This document shows, one piece after another, positions 11,951 to 24,015 of a stretch of DNA of 64,000 nt. A program made the translations under genes and the position numbers. The notes below the pieces were generated by a model. It searched no databases, was not told the DNA's origin, and saw only the letters and a program-made list of their open reading frames with translations. Source of the stretch: Cenococcum geophilum 1.58 (lineage: Eukaryota; Ascomycota; Dothideomycetes; Gloniales; Gloniaceae); NCBI GenBank assembly GCA_001692895.1, contig KV748199.1:1922001-1986000 (forward strand), written 5' to 3'. The stretch's first letter is position 1. Each line of letters opens with the position of its first letter.

Positions 11951-14900
11951 ATGGGAGATGGAGATGTCAAAAGAAGGGGGTGGCAACAGAGAGCTGTGGA
12001 ATTTAGTCTCTTGGAACAAGCTATCCTTCCTTGGGCAAGGGGAAAGGTGCAAGGATAGGAAGACATTATATAGCGCGGTGCAAGAAAGAGTACGAAAAGA
12101 CGCAGGAATGATGAGAGAAGCTGGAAATGAGAGGTTAGTGGAGGAAACTGGAGTGAAGCTCGTGCTGGAGAAGCCCAAGACATTGTGGTAAAGACTTGGA
12201 GGCAGGGAGACATGCAAGCAAGCAGAATGAAATGCAGGGAGAGATGTCAGAACATTGCTCGCGTGAGGAGGTTGGGAGCGACGCAACACCTCCCGGGCAG
12301 AAAAAATGAAGCCAACAATCGTTCTCGGCAACAGAACGTGCTTTATCGGCGTGGATTGATTGCACGGCAGAGAAGTCAGGCATACCAGCTAGCTGCTAGT
12401 GTTCGTCTGGGCGATCCAGCCTAAAGCAATTGAATTGCATTGCATACGACTTGGTTATACCTGGTGAGAAGCGACGGAACATCCGGTTGGCAATGGCTAT
12501 TTCTAAACAAGAGAGGCTCTGAACTTCTTATCTTGAGATGTGTAGTTACACGAAATAGTGAAGATGCTATCTCGGGTAGCATGCTCGCTGTGTGACACCC
12601 CTTGTTGAGAGAGTCGGTACGAGAGAGACTCCCTGGTCGCCGGCCCGGCCGATCAATCACGTTTCTGCCGCAGTAAGCATCCACCTTGATACGAGTGTCT
12701 CCATTCCTGTATGGATCCGACGATTACTCTGCGATCACTCTCAGGTAAGATTCAGATCAGCCGAGATTTCCCGCGGGGAGGGGGGAAAGGTTGGTGCAGG
12801 TGAAGGGCCTGTCCCTTGTTCATTAGCCAAGAGAACCGGGTTTGGAGAATCGCGAGAGCAGACATCGATGTTTCTCTGGTGGAGTAATATGCATGCAGGC
12901 AGCTTCTTCGAGCCATCGTTATGCGTCTCAGCTTACAAGTATCGGAGTGGGTCAAAGTGGCAATCCGATTCTTAGTGCTGTGAGCGCTTGTGAGCGTTGC
13001 GAGTGTGAGGGTAGTCCGAAGCGAGATTACCGAAGACAGGCCGGAATCGGGAAGGGAGCGCGTGCTCCGCTGCCTCAATGGGGTCTTGTGCCCCCGTTCC
13101 CCTCCACCTGACGGGTGCTACAAGCAACGCACGGCTACTGTCAGTCATATCTCAGTGATAACACCCATATCGCCCATCGTACCCGTCACGCCCATCACTT
13201 TCGTCACTCCCATCATTCTCATCACTCCTATTACTCCCGTCACTCCTACTCCTATTACTCCCATTACTCCCATTACTCCTATCGCACCCTATCTTCTACT
13301 ACTAGTCTAGCACTATCTCCATCTCTAATATTCCATTTCGATTCTATCTCCATCATATATTTGACACGGCTTGGTTCCGTTATTACCGTTCCGTTATCGC
13401 TCCTAGGAACGTGAATCTTGTTAGTCATCCCCACGTCCAATTATTTAGTCTCCTTTACCGCCTCTTCCGCAATGACCATGNGTTCAGAGCCCTCGTAGCC
13501 AATGTGAGAGACGGATACGAAACCACCCTACGAAGTGGCCCATTGGAATCTCTTGCTCGAGCCGTACACGGGCAGCCGTGTGTCTTCGTCTTTCCGAACC
13601 TAGTCTTACTCTTTGCATCGTCTTGCTGCGTGATATATGCGAGAAGTGAGAGGCTGTGATAGTAGCACCGCCCATCTGCAGCGGGTCGGATGCACGCAAC
13701 AAATTCCGACGGGATCCTAGAAGCACAGTAATATCAAAGCGGAGATCGGTTCGTCGTCCGGCCAGGTGGCCGTCTCCGTCCTCCGAGCCGTATACGCCTT
13801 CCGCGTCTTCCCCTTGTACGAACATGTGCAAACCATTCCAGGATTGCCCAACGCTAGACATTGCCACATGCTTGGTAGGTAAATACAGGCACGGCTGCGC
13901 GTGCAGGGAAGGTGAGGAGACGTTGTAGGGCTAGTCAAGCCATGCATATCAAGATGGAAGACGTTTGCGATGCCGGAGGGGTGGCTGACTGCTATCTCAA
14001 CGTCTCGAGGATCTCCCGTCGGGTTACCCCAAGCAGTGTGAACGGTGAAGAGAGAAAGGCATCTCTGGCTACAGTTAGTCATGGATCCCACTCCGACATC
14101 ACCCAATTCTCACGGAGCAGGCAGAGGGATACCCCTTCTTTGTCTACGCAATCGCGAGCCTAGCTTGGAGGTGTTTCGCAACGAGGCGGGATATGAAGTA
14201 GACAGGAGCCTCAACCAACGGTCCGATAAGACAGCGGCCTCCGCACTCGGTAAATTTAGTTGATGATGCATCGCTTCGGAGCACACTACTGTACTACTGC
14301 AACGCCTTCAAAAGCGAGGGAATCCAGTGGATTGAAAGCGAGCCTGGAATTGATGGTGTGATTATTATCGAGGCTTTTTCATTGGAGAGGCATTGTTCAC
14401 AGTGGCCTAAAGTTAGTTGGGGCTTGGCGTTAGTAAAGGCAACCGGGCCCACCGCCCGCTTACCGTACCAGCTGCGTTGCATGATGGTGCAGAATTTTTG
14501 CAGAACTTGACGCAGCACATTGATGCAGCACACTGACGCTTTCCCCACAGAGCAAAACGATCCCATTGGGATAATCGATGGGTACGCAGCTGGAGGGAGG
14601 GCATATGCGAGCAAGAAGAGCGTCAGCCCGCGTGAGTTGGCACAAGGTGAGGGAGGGGGGGGCAGGGGGCCATTCTGGACTTGGCTTTCCTCTGAGAGTG
14701 CGCAGGTGGTAAGGCGGGGCGAACGATGGCGATAGGCGTTGAGGCTTTAAGTGGGGTTTGCCACATCCCTGCGTGTCGGCAGCAAACGTGCGCCGATCCC
14801 ACAAATTCCGTTCAAGCTCCACTTTGCATCGCATACAACTTAGCTGCGGTCGCCCAGTCACTGTGCTTTCTTCCAAATTCCCTCCCAACCCCCTCGAGAT

Positions 14901-15369
14901 ATTCTTGTCATATTTACTCACAGCACACGCTGCCATGCAGCATCACTGGAGCTAACCCGCTGCTCCATTCCTTGCTGTGCCAATTGCGACAAGCCTGTAT
15001 TTACAAGCCTGTATTTACCCCTTCTATCGCCTGTCTAGCTCGACGCGCTCTAATTGCGTCACTGAACCCGATTGCCAGTCATCGCCCAACTTAGACGTCT
15101 CCCCCTTCTCCACCACCTTACCCACTATTTACCAGCACACCACTAACAACACGGCTGACACAACTGCCGGCTGCTATCGGCATTCTCTATACATTCACTT
15201 GTCCGCAATTAATCAATTGCTTCCAACGAGCTTTCGCCGCATGCTTGTCTTGCATCTCCGCCACTGCATTGTTCCCCAGCGCCATTGTCCTTAGAAATCG
15301 CCTTATCCTGACACACCCTCTTTACCGCTTCCACCGACTACAGGGCTGCCTTAGAAAACCCAACAGGAT
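11951..15369. other. 3.4-kb GC-balanced stretch without recognisable gene
   Basis: Open frames exist on both strands, but none shows a domain, a signal peptide with a sensible partner exon, or splice-restored homology, and they overlap each other antisense. The stretch contains the YCACTCC-type minisatellite at about 13163-13290 and an ambiguous base at 13481. The last 300 bases before 15370 are pyrimidine-rich, as is common for filamentous-fungal promoters and 5' UTRs. Lineage-specific or noncoding genes could be here. Confidence 0.4.
13163..13290. repeat. Degenerate minisatellite of CCCATYACT-like units
   Basis: Irregular repetition of CATCACTCC, TATTACTCC and CGTCACTCC units, about 9-12 bases each. 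On the plus strand it would encode Ile-Thr-Pro repeats, but no surrounding gene supports translation. Confidence 0.75.
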
Positions 15370-18300
15370 ATGAAATACGGCGAAACACTCCGGCAGCGTT
15401 CCATACCAGAATGGGGCCACTGTACGTTTCCTTGACCCGACCCATAATGTGGCCTGTAACTAACCCTGCAACTCCTCTCCACAGATAATGTCGACTACGA
15501 CGAGATCAAACATTTGATCAAAGAATATACAACACCGGGTAGCGGAAAGGCTCTGGCAATACCCGGTCAAGAAGATATCGCTGGCCAAGGCTTTGAAGAT
15601 CTACTGTACGATGAACTAGTGGAACAACATGCACGGGTAAACCTCTTCATAAGGAGCAAAAGCGGAGAAATCGAGAGGCGGTTGGGTAGGATCCGCACAA
15701 CCTCCTAGGGAAGGCGACTGCTGACGAAACATTTCGAGATTACCTTCACGATCGATTAGCCGCACTCCACTCGCGCCAACCTCCGGATGCGCCGGCTCGC
15801 ATTCCAGCAAAGCGAGTGGAGCGGTATGCGAAACTCGAAGAAAATATCATAAAGTACGTTTCCCTTAACCCCTTCGTGAATCTTCGCTTATGTTGATTTC
15901 GTGTCTAGAACCGGAGATGAAATTCGGTCGCTTGCGAGGTTTAGAGGGGCTCAACGCACTGCATTCACCAAATTGTTGAAGAAATACAAAAAATGGACTG
16001 GGTCGGACGGACTGGAACGTCGTTTTAAAGCAAATTTTCTAGACCGGCCGGAGAATTTCTCCAAATTAGACTTGGAGCCTCTTCTGGAACAATACACAGA
16101 AATACTTCAATCTGTTAGGGCGCCTTTTGAAACTGAAGCGCAACCTAAGATGTCACAAAATATATCAAGCACCGTGCAAAACCTGCCATCTTCTATCGCC
16201 CCTGGGAAGTTAGGATCAGTCTCTATCCCTTCTCGCGTCTTTTCCGCTGTCAGCAAAGGGTCCGAGGTAGATTTTGATACTGCCCTTTCGACAATACCTC
16301 TGGGTACGTACGGAAGCAAAGCTACCTACTGGGTGCATCCAGATCATATCGTGGAGGTGCAGGTTTTGCTGCTCCAACATACCCGGCTATTCCAGCCAAG
16401 CAAAACAAAATCTACGCCTTGTACATCTCCATATGCGACCCCCTTACGCCGGAACTCCTCTGGACGATTAGACAGCGCTGGGCAGTCAGAAAAAGATGAT
16501 GATATTGGACTACTCGTTTTGGATGATCCTGAAGAATTTACAAAGAAACAAAACGAAAGCACCGTTGGCGAGAAAGAGGCGACTGGAAAATTCACAGCGA
16601 AAGCAGCAGGATGTGCAAGGTGGACTTCTAACGGCCAAGCCGCTGTGGTTGTCGGACTTGATCCTCCAACTGAAATCGCAAAGACGGATAATCTTATGAT
16701 TGCGAAATTAAAGCGAAAGCACCTGGATGTCTTCTTGGAACCTACGCGACCTTTCAGTGCTCGAAGGTTATCGCATTCTAGCACCGTTTCGGAGAATGGT
16801 GCTCAGTCAGAGGATGGAGCATCCGACGCAATTACTAAGGTTCACGAATGGCTCGTTAGCCATGAGAAAGTAAAGCCTATCGTGGGGGTAAGTTCAAAGC
16901 GCATAAGATTTAGCGGGCTCAGCAACGGCCATTCTGGCGGATCGTGGGCAACTTTGGATATGAATATTCATATGAAGAAATTTGTACCTGATGAGTTATC
17001 GGATCTCGAATGGGCAACTAAATTGCGGAACGATTCGTATGGCTTTCCTCATGCCGTACTTGAGATCCGGACGGAGGGAAGTCAGCCAACTAAAGTTATC
17101 CAAGCATTGGATAACAGCTATCTCGTAAGATCACCTCTCTTTAAGCCCTTGTTGTTATATTGATTCTCGAATATCTGCTGATACTACCAGGTTGAGCGTG
17201 TTCGAGGATTCTCCCTAGAAGCGCATGCGGTGTGGGCTTGCTGCAAACCCAGTACCATGTCACCACCGTCTTGGGTACGTATCTTTTTGCACTTAGTCGC
17301 GTTTTCATTGGTGCATACAGAAACTAAGAAGATGTAGCTTCCAACTTTAGAAAAGGATATAAGAAAGGTGCCAGCGGAGCCCACCAGGAGACAACGTGCA
17401 CGTACTAGCAGTACTGCGTTTTCCCTCCCACCTCCTACACCAAGACATACATCAGCTTCAACAGCATCTATCACGGATGGCCAGACGAGCCCTAGCACAC
17501 TTCAGATGGCCGAGTCTTCCGCAACCTCGGGTCCGGAATATCTCGAAACATCCACGCTCAGCGCATTCAATAAGAAACCCAAGAAATCCTACAGAGGTCC
17601 CTTGCCTCCGAAGGAAAGTAATTTCGAACCCACCGAGCAAAGATACTGGAACGAATACGACCACCCGGAAGACGGCTCCGACGACGAAGCCTACTTCATC
17701 TACATCGACCCGAACGCCACAACCGGCTTCCCAGGCCAGGAAAGCCTCACCAAATGGGCCCAGAAAACCTTCCGCCTCTTCCGCCTCGGCAACCCGCCCG
17801 AACATGCGCCCCTGCTCTCGCCCACAACGCCCACAATCCCAGAATCGCCCACCACAGACGGCGACACCTCGTCCGACGAAGCCGCTCGCGCCGCCCGCGG
17901 CGCTGGCTACGGCTACGGCTACGGCACCCTGCTACCGGCCAGGCAGCCCGAGGCCCACGGTGGTGGCAGCGGCGGCTACTTCAGCGGGCTCTTCGGCGCG
18001 CTCCGCAACCCGCACGCGGAGGCGCAGCGACTCGAGGCGCAGCGGCGGCAGTCGGAGCGGCAGATGCGCTCGCTCATCTCGGAAATGGAGGCGCGGCGGC
18101 GGGAGCGCGAGAGCGCGAAGCTGCGACTGTACGTGACGTGCGTGACGGCCGCCGTCGTCATCGATGTCATTCTGGGGACCTTGACGGTTACCGGGCGGCG
18201 CAAGGAGAAGGGGGTTGTGGATGCGGGGATTTTGTTCGGCACGATTGCGAGTTTGTTGCTTTGTGTTGTTGCGGTAGCGACGGTGCGGAGTCGGCGTGAT

Positions 18301-18393
18301 CGGTTGGGGTGGGTGCATCGGAGTGGGGTGGTGGTCGTGGTGTTGGGGGTTGTGGCGGTGGATGTGTTGTTGTTGCGGTGGGTGGTGAATTGA
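15370..18393 (+). CDS. SPX-VTC-three-TM protein, Vtc5-like polyphosphate/phosphate protein
   Basis: Six exons: 15370-15421, 15485-15685, 15739-15853, 15909-17124, 17191-17274 and 17338-18393, giving 907 residues. All five introns are 53-66 bases, and each join restores homology: GH|YNVDYDEIKHLIKE, EIERRL|DYLHDRL, ENII|KTGDEIRSLARF, DNSYL|VERVRGFS and PPSW|LPTLEKDIRK. The N-terminal SPX domain (about 1-170) starts MKYGETLRQRSIPEW and ends with the lysine-rich KKYKKWTG, where the family binds inositol pyrophosphates. A VTC domain follows, with YWVHPDHIVEVQ near 262 and RGFSLEAHAVW near 532-542. After a Pro/Ser/Thr linker come an acidic DDEAYFIYIDPN block (about 665-680), a charged helix (about 783-817) and three membrane segments (about 818-842, 848-872, 882-905). 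This matches yeast Vtc5 in layout and rough size; Vtc2/Vtc3-type proteins are the alternative. Likely at the vacuolar membrane. Intact. Confidence 0.9.
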
Positions 18394-18997
18394 GTTTAGT
18401 TGAGTTGAATTGAAATATATCCATGCATGGTTTGGCGAGGAGAGAGCTTTATAGACTGTTAATACGAGCTGGAGAAGAGAGTAGAAAGAGGATGCTCGAG
18501 ACTGGTTACAATAACGATTACGAAGCCACGGCCGCCATCTTATTTTTTCCCCCTTCGGCGCGGGCGATACCGCGCGTCTGGCTAACGAGAAGGTATGAAG
18601 CATAACATTTTTGCAGCCTTTTCTTTTCAGTACGTTGCGGAGGAGCCGGGTTCAGGAATTGGTACTGGAAAAGTTAGGGTTTTCTTCATCGTCATCTTCG
18701 ATGAGTGTTTGAAGTACTAGTGTACTTATGAAATTTTTTATTTCTTCGTCCACTTGTTTTTATTATTCCAATTTGGAAAAAGTGGATTTGTTTGGGGGGA
18801 TTAAGGCGCTGGTGGAGTTTTTAGAGATTATCTGGGCTTTTTTCTTTTTTCTTTCAATGTTCGATTTTTCTATTATTACTATTCTCATTAGGAATTGGGT
18901 CCGTCTTAATAATTGGAAGACGGCCAGAAGGGGTCAAGGGAAGGGGGTTTACACCTGTATATATAGGTCCCTTTCCTCGTGTATAAAGTGGCAACGG
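18394..18997. other. 3' flank of the SPX-VTC gene
   Basis: No gene is supported. Short GC-rich and T-rich runs occur, and composition shifts toward AT before the first Fot1-type element. It probably contains the 3' UTR of the preceding gene. Confidence 0.4.
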
Positions 18998-18999
18998 TA

Positions 19000-21380
19000 C
19001 CCGTGGCATGAGTTTTCGCTCCGCTCAAAATCTCGCTTCGCTCAATTCCACCTAGCAAGCTAGGTGGCCGCCAGCTTAGTATATAGGCATGCCTAATATA
19101 TAGGATAATATACAACTATAATTATTTCTTTACTCTAGGGCCCCATGGTATAATAATTCCATATGCCTTATTATAGGCCTATTATACCTTTTTAGTAGTA
19201 ATATCTTTAGCCTTTTACGCCTTAATAACCTTATTAGCCGCCCTTTTTTTTAGCCGATCTAGCCTCTCCTATACCTCTACTAGTTTTACTAGCTCTATAT
19301 TATTAACGGCCTTATATCTAACGTGTTCCACCACCGAGCGCATTACACCACCGGGCGTATCACTTTAAGGAACACCAAAAAGCCCAAATCCCCATCTTAA
19401 ATATCTCAACCACTACTTAATAATATTTTCTAAAAATTTAAATATAAGCTCTAATAGGCCTATTTTAGTGCCTATTACAATATAAAAGTATATAGTCTAG
19501 TGGTTGTTAAGATATTTCGAAATATCTCTATTTTTAGCCCCTAAGCTCTATATTATAATAACTATTAAGTTATATACTCTAATATTATAATATACACTAA
19601 AATATGTATATAAAAGCTTATATTTAAATTTTTAGAAAATATTATTAAGTAGTGGTTGAGATATTTGAGATGGGGATTTGGGCTTTTTGGTGTTCCTTGA
19701 AGTGATACGCCCGGTGGTGTAATGCGCTCGGTGGTGGAACACGTTATTTTATATATAAAGTATACTATTAGTTTATAGTAATTATTAAGCGTTATAATAA
19801 GCGTCCGTACGCTTTTACGCCGCTACTATAATATATACTAAGTCCCTATATACGGCCTTAGCTATAAATATAATTATAAGGCTTCTGTGTATAAATTTAT
19901 CTTATAGAATATTCTATATCTCTTTACCTAAGTCTTTTTTACCATTAAGAAGGTTAGCTATTATCTTAAGTATATATATATTTAATGGTGTTACAAAAAT
20001 CTAATTATCTGTTAGTCTTATAGGTAATAATAGCGTAGCTAGTTATAGCAGTAATAGCGAACGTATTTAATTAATAATAATTAATAGATTAAATAGAATT
20101 AGGCCTAATTTCCTCTATACGCTTAGTATAGTAGTTTTTTTTAAATATATTAAGTCTAACTTAATATAGGGCCTATAGAAATTCCATTTTATTAAAGTTA
20201 ATATAGCTATTTTAGAATATACGGGTAACCGCTTTCCTATACTAGTGCTTATATAGCTAAAATACTATAATATTAAGTAGCTAACAGATATATATAGTAT
20301 ATAGTATTATAGTAAAAAGGATAATTATATAGTTATTACAGAATTAAATAAACTACCTAGTAAAATGGCTAGTGTGGCCATCTAGGATAAGAAGTTAAAA
20401 TTTACTAGTTTAACGCTTTAATAACCATAATTTAAAATAAATTGCCTACTGTAATAGTAGGTTATTATTAATATATATAGTATTACTTATAGCAAGTAGA
20501 TAATTGCCTAGAAGGTCCTTTGTCGTCTATATATACTACTACTTTTAAATAGTTTTACTAGCTAGAATTATAAATAAAGGGAGGACAGCACTATCGCCAG
20601 AAATTGTCTTTATAATAGTAGTAGATTCCTAGCTAATATCCTTTATAGTAGTAATTCTTAAGGCCTTAGAAATAGTTATAATAACCTTCTCCTTCTTACC
20701 TATACCTAGGCGTACGCCTATCTTATTATAGTTATATATATCCCCCACTATAATATTATAAATGCCTACTATATAATTATACTCTTTAAACCATACCGCT
20801 AACATAATTAGGTCCTCTACTACTTATCTTTTAAGCTCCTTAGAATTCTTAGTACGTAGGCTAAACTTAGGGTACTATTATAGGAAGCGGGTTATCCAGT
20901 AGTCGCTATAAAGTAATAGGTTACCTAGACTGGCGTAATGTAATATAAGTATATAGTTATACTCCTACTTAAGTTTCTAGATTATTATACACGTTCTAAG
21001 CATATCTTAGTATTAAAGCCAGATTAAAAGGCCTTCCTTTTTTACTATAGAAAGAAGTAGGTTAGTTAGTTATTAATTAGTACGCAATATACGTCTATTA
21101 ATATAATTTTTAATACGGTTGTAGTATACGCCAAAATAGCGTATAGCGGCGGCAATTATAGTAAATTTATTAGTAGTATAGGTAGCAAAGGCCTATTAGA
21201 TAAGGCTCTCCTCTTCTATATATATAAATATTATAATTATAGTATATTATTACGGTTATAAGTAGGAAGTTATATTCTATATATTAAGTATACCTATATA
21301 CTAAGCTAGCGGCCACCTAGCTTACTAGGTAGAATTAAGTAAAGCAAGATTTTAAGTAGAGTAAAAACTTATACTATAGG
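19000..21380 (-). mobile_element. Fot1/pogo-type DNA transposon, copy A (minus), carrying a nested MITE
   Basis: Terminal inverted repeats of about 105 bases begin CCCGTGGCATGAG on the left and, RIP-altered, CCTATAGTATAAG read inward from the right. TA lies at both borders (18998-18999 and 21381-21382). The body is the reverse complement of copy B, so the decayed transposase is on the minus strand. Removing the nested 424-bp MITE plus one TA leaves 1955 bases, against 1954 for copy B, which supports the borders. No intact reading frame remains. Confidence 0.9.
19321..19744. mobile_element. 424-bp MITE with about 120-bp inverted repeats, nested in Fot1 copy A
   Basis: The left arm begins ACGTGTTCCACCACCGAGCG and the right arm ends CGCTCGGTGGTGGAACACGT. 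The arms pair almost perfectly for about 120 bases. TA flanks both ends (19319-19320 and 19745-19746). Copy B of the host (about 23255-23275) shows the same site uninterrupted, an empty-site control. No coding capacity. TA duplication suggests mobilisation by a Tc1/mariner/pogo transposase, although TTA/CTA (PIF-type) cannot be excluded. Confidence 0.92.
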
Positions 21381-21382
21381 TA

Positions 21383-21629
21383 ATCGTGCCTTTCATAATC
21401 CTAATATATCGTCTAACCTACTAAATACGTCGTTTCTTTAACCCGTAGCAAAAAAACCATCTCTAGAGCCTTAGTAGCTACCTTTAAGCCCTTTATCTAA
21501 GCTTTATATCCCTTATTACGCTCTAAAATCCTAATGATCTAATTAGCTATATCTTATTAATAAAAATAGGACACGTAGCAACGTTATAGGGATAGATTCC
21601 TTATACGCTTTATAGAGTCTTATACCTAC
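21383..21629. other. AT-rich spacer between the two Fot1-type copies
   Basis: The 247 bases between the paired inverted elements are RIP-like in composition. No feature is recognised; it may be part of an older repeat into which both elements inserted. Confidence 0.5.
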
Positions 21630-21631
21630 TA

Positions 21632-23585
21632 CCTATGGTATAAGTTTTCGCTCCACTTAAAATCTCACTTCGCTTAATTTTACTTAGCAAGCTAGGTGGC
21701 CGCTAGCTTAGTATATAGGTATACTTAATATATAGAACATAACTTCCTACTTATAACCGTAATAATATACTATAATTATAATGTCTATGTATATAGAAGA
21801 GGAGAGCCTTATCTAATAGGCCTCTGCTGCCTATACTGCTAACAAATTTACTATAATTACCGCCGCTATACGCCATTTTAGCGCATACTATAACTGCGTT
21901 AAGAATTATATTAATAGACGTATATTGCGTACTAATTAACAACTAACTAACCTGCTTTTTTCTATAGTAGAAAAGGAAGGCCTTCTAATCTAGCTTTAAT
22001 GCTAAAATATATTTAGAACGTGTGTAATAATCTAGGAACTTAAGTAGGAGTATAACTATATACTTATATTACGTTACGCCAGTTTAGGCGACCTACTACT
22101 TTATAGTAACTACTAGATAACCCACTTTCTATAACAGCACCCTAAGTTTAGCCTTTATACTAAAAATCTTAAGGAGCTTAAAAGATAAGTAGTAGAGGAC
22201 TTAATTACGTTAGCGGTATAGTTTAAAGAGTATAATTGTATAGTAGGCATTTATAATATTATAGTAGGGGATATATATAACTATAATAAGATAGGCGTAC
22301 GCCTAGGTATAGGTAAGAAGGAAAAAATTATTATAACTATTTCTAAGGCCTTAAGAATTACTGCTATAAAGGATACTAGCTAGAAATCTACTACTATTAT
22401 AGAGATAATTTCTAGTAATAGTGCTGTTCTCCCTCTACTTATAATTCTGGCTAGTAAAACTATTTAAAAGTAGTAGTGTATATAGACGATAGAGGACCTC
22501 TTAGGTAATTACCTATTTACTATAAGCAACACTATATATATTAATAATAACCTACTATTATAGTAGGCAATTTATTTTAAATTATAGTTATTAAAGCGTT
22601 AAACTAGCAAATTTTAACTTCTTATCCTAAATGGCTACACCAGCTATTTTACTAGGTAGTTTATTTAATTCTACAACGACCATATAATTATCCTTTTTAC
22701 TATAATACTATATACTATATATATCTGTCAGCTACTTAATATTATAGTATTTTAGCTATATAAGCACTAGTATAGGAAAGCGGTTGCCCATGTATTCTAA
22801 AATAGCTATATTAACTTTAATAAAATGGAATTTCTATAGGCCCTATATTAAGTTAGACTTAATATATTTAAAAGAACTACTATACTAAGCATATAAAGGA
22901 AATCAGGCCTAATTCTATTTAATCTATTAATTATTATTAATTAAATACGTCCGCTATTACTACTATAACCGGCTACGCTATTGCTACCTATAGGACCGAT
23001 AGATAATTAGATTCTTGCAATACTATTAAATATATATATACTTAAGACAATAGCTAACCTTCTTAATAGTAAGGAAGACTTAGGTAAAGAGATATAAAAT
23101 ATCCTATAAGATAAATTTATACGCGAAAGCCTTATAATTATATTTATAGCTAAGGCCGTATATAGGGACTTAGTATATACTATAATAGCGGCGCAAAAGC
23201 ATGTGGACGCTTATTATAACGCTTAACAGTTACTATAAACTAGTAGTATACTTTATATATAAAATAAATATAAGGCCGTTAATAATATAGAGTTAGTAAA
23301 ACTAGTAGAGGTATAAAAGAGGCTAAATTAGCTAGAAAAAAGGGCGGCTAATAAAGTTATTAAGGTATAAAAGGCTAAAGATATTACTACTAGGAAGATA
23401 TAATAGGCCTATAATAAGGCGTATAGAATTATTATACTACAGGGCCCTAGAGTAAAGAAATAATTATAGTTGTATATTATCCTATATATTAGGCATGCCT
23501 ATATACTAAGCTGGCGGCCACTTAGCTTGCTAGGTGGAATTAAGCGAAGCGAGATTTTAAGCGGAGCGAAAACTCATGCCACGGG
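21632..23585 (+). mobile_element. Fot1/pogo-type DNA transposon, copy B (plus)
   Basis: 1954 bases with about 105-bp terminal inverted repeats and TA at 21630-21631 and 23586-23587. Plus-strand remnants of a DDE_1 transposase are readable despite stops. IYNYNKIGVRLGIG at about 22275-22316 corresponds to the family's NxDExGFxxG block, with catalytic Asp changed to Asn, and is followed by an IEIISSNSAVLPPLLI-like block. The outer right terminus has kept GC-rich codon-like sequence, while the inner terminus is TA-mutated. Confidence 0.9.
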
Positions 23586-23587
23586 TA

Positions 23588-24015
23588 GAAGGCATAGTGG
23601 TTAATTAATCTATATTATCTGCGAAGCTTTCTGATTCTGGTGTTCGCACGGACCACCTGCAGTAGGACACCAAGGGATAGCATCTACAGCTTGATGTCCC
23701 TGCTGGACAATAAGGTCCTGGCAGGGTATTAAACCGCGGATCGAGATCAAACTACCTTAGATCTCGATCTATCACATTTTCGATCTATATAATTTCAGCT
23801 ATTATAAATACCATTAAAGTGTGCTGTCAACGACAGAGGAAACAGGCTCTTTTCGCGCTCAATATCTGCCATCCATCACCGACCAAATTCGCGCCTCCTC
23901 TCACAGGTATGGTTGCGCGTTAGCGACACTAGCGGTCCTCATTTATTCAGACCCTTGCAGACTACAAAGACATTCAACCTCCGAGCAAGAAGTAACCACA
24001 GAACTTTCATAAGCG
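23588..24015. other. Start of a GC-balanced island; probable 3' flank of the IFI6-like gene
   Basis: A non-RIP sequence with no supported gene. It lies downstream of the minus-strand IFI6-like stop codon at 24016-24018, so part of it should be that gene's 3' UTR. Confidence 0.4.

Noticed and set aside
11708-12331. 207-codon minus-strand open frame
   Set aside because: Its C-terminal half is antisense to the conserved acyltransferase exon, the rest is low-complexity Ser/Pro/Leu, and no family is recognised.
17396-18603. Several long open frames in other frames (Arg/Ala/Pro-rich) over the last Vtc5-like exon
   Set aside because: High-GC shadow frames of a supported exon; biased composition, no domains.
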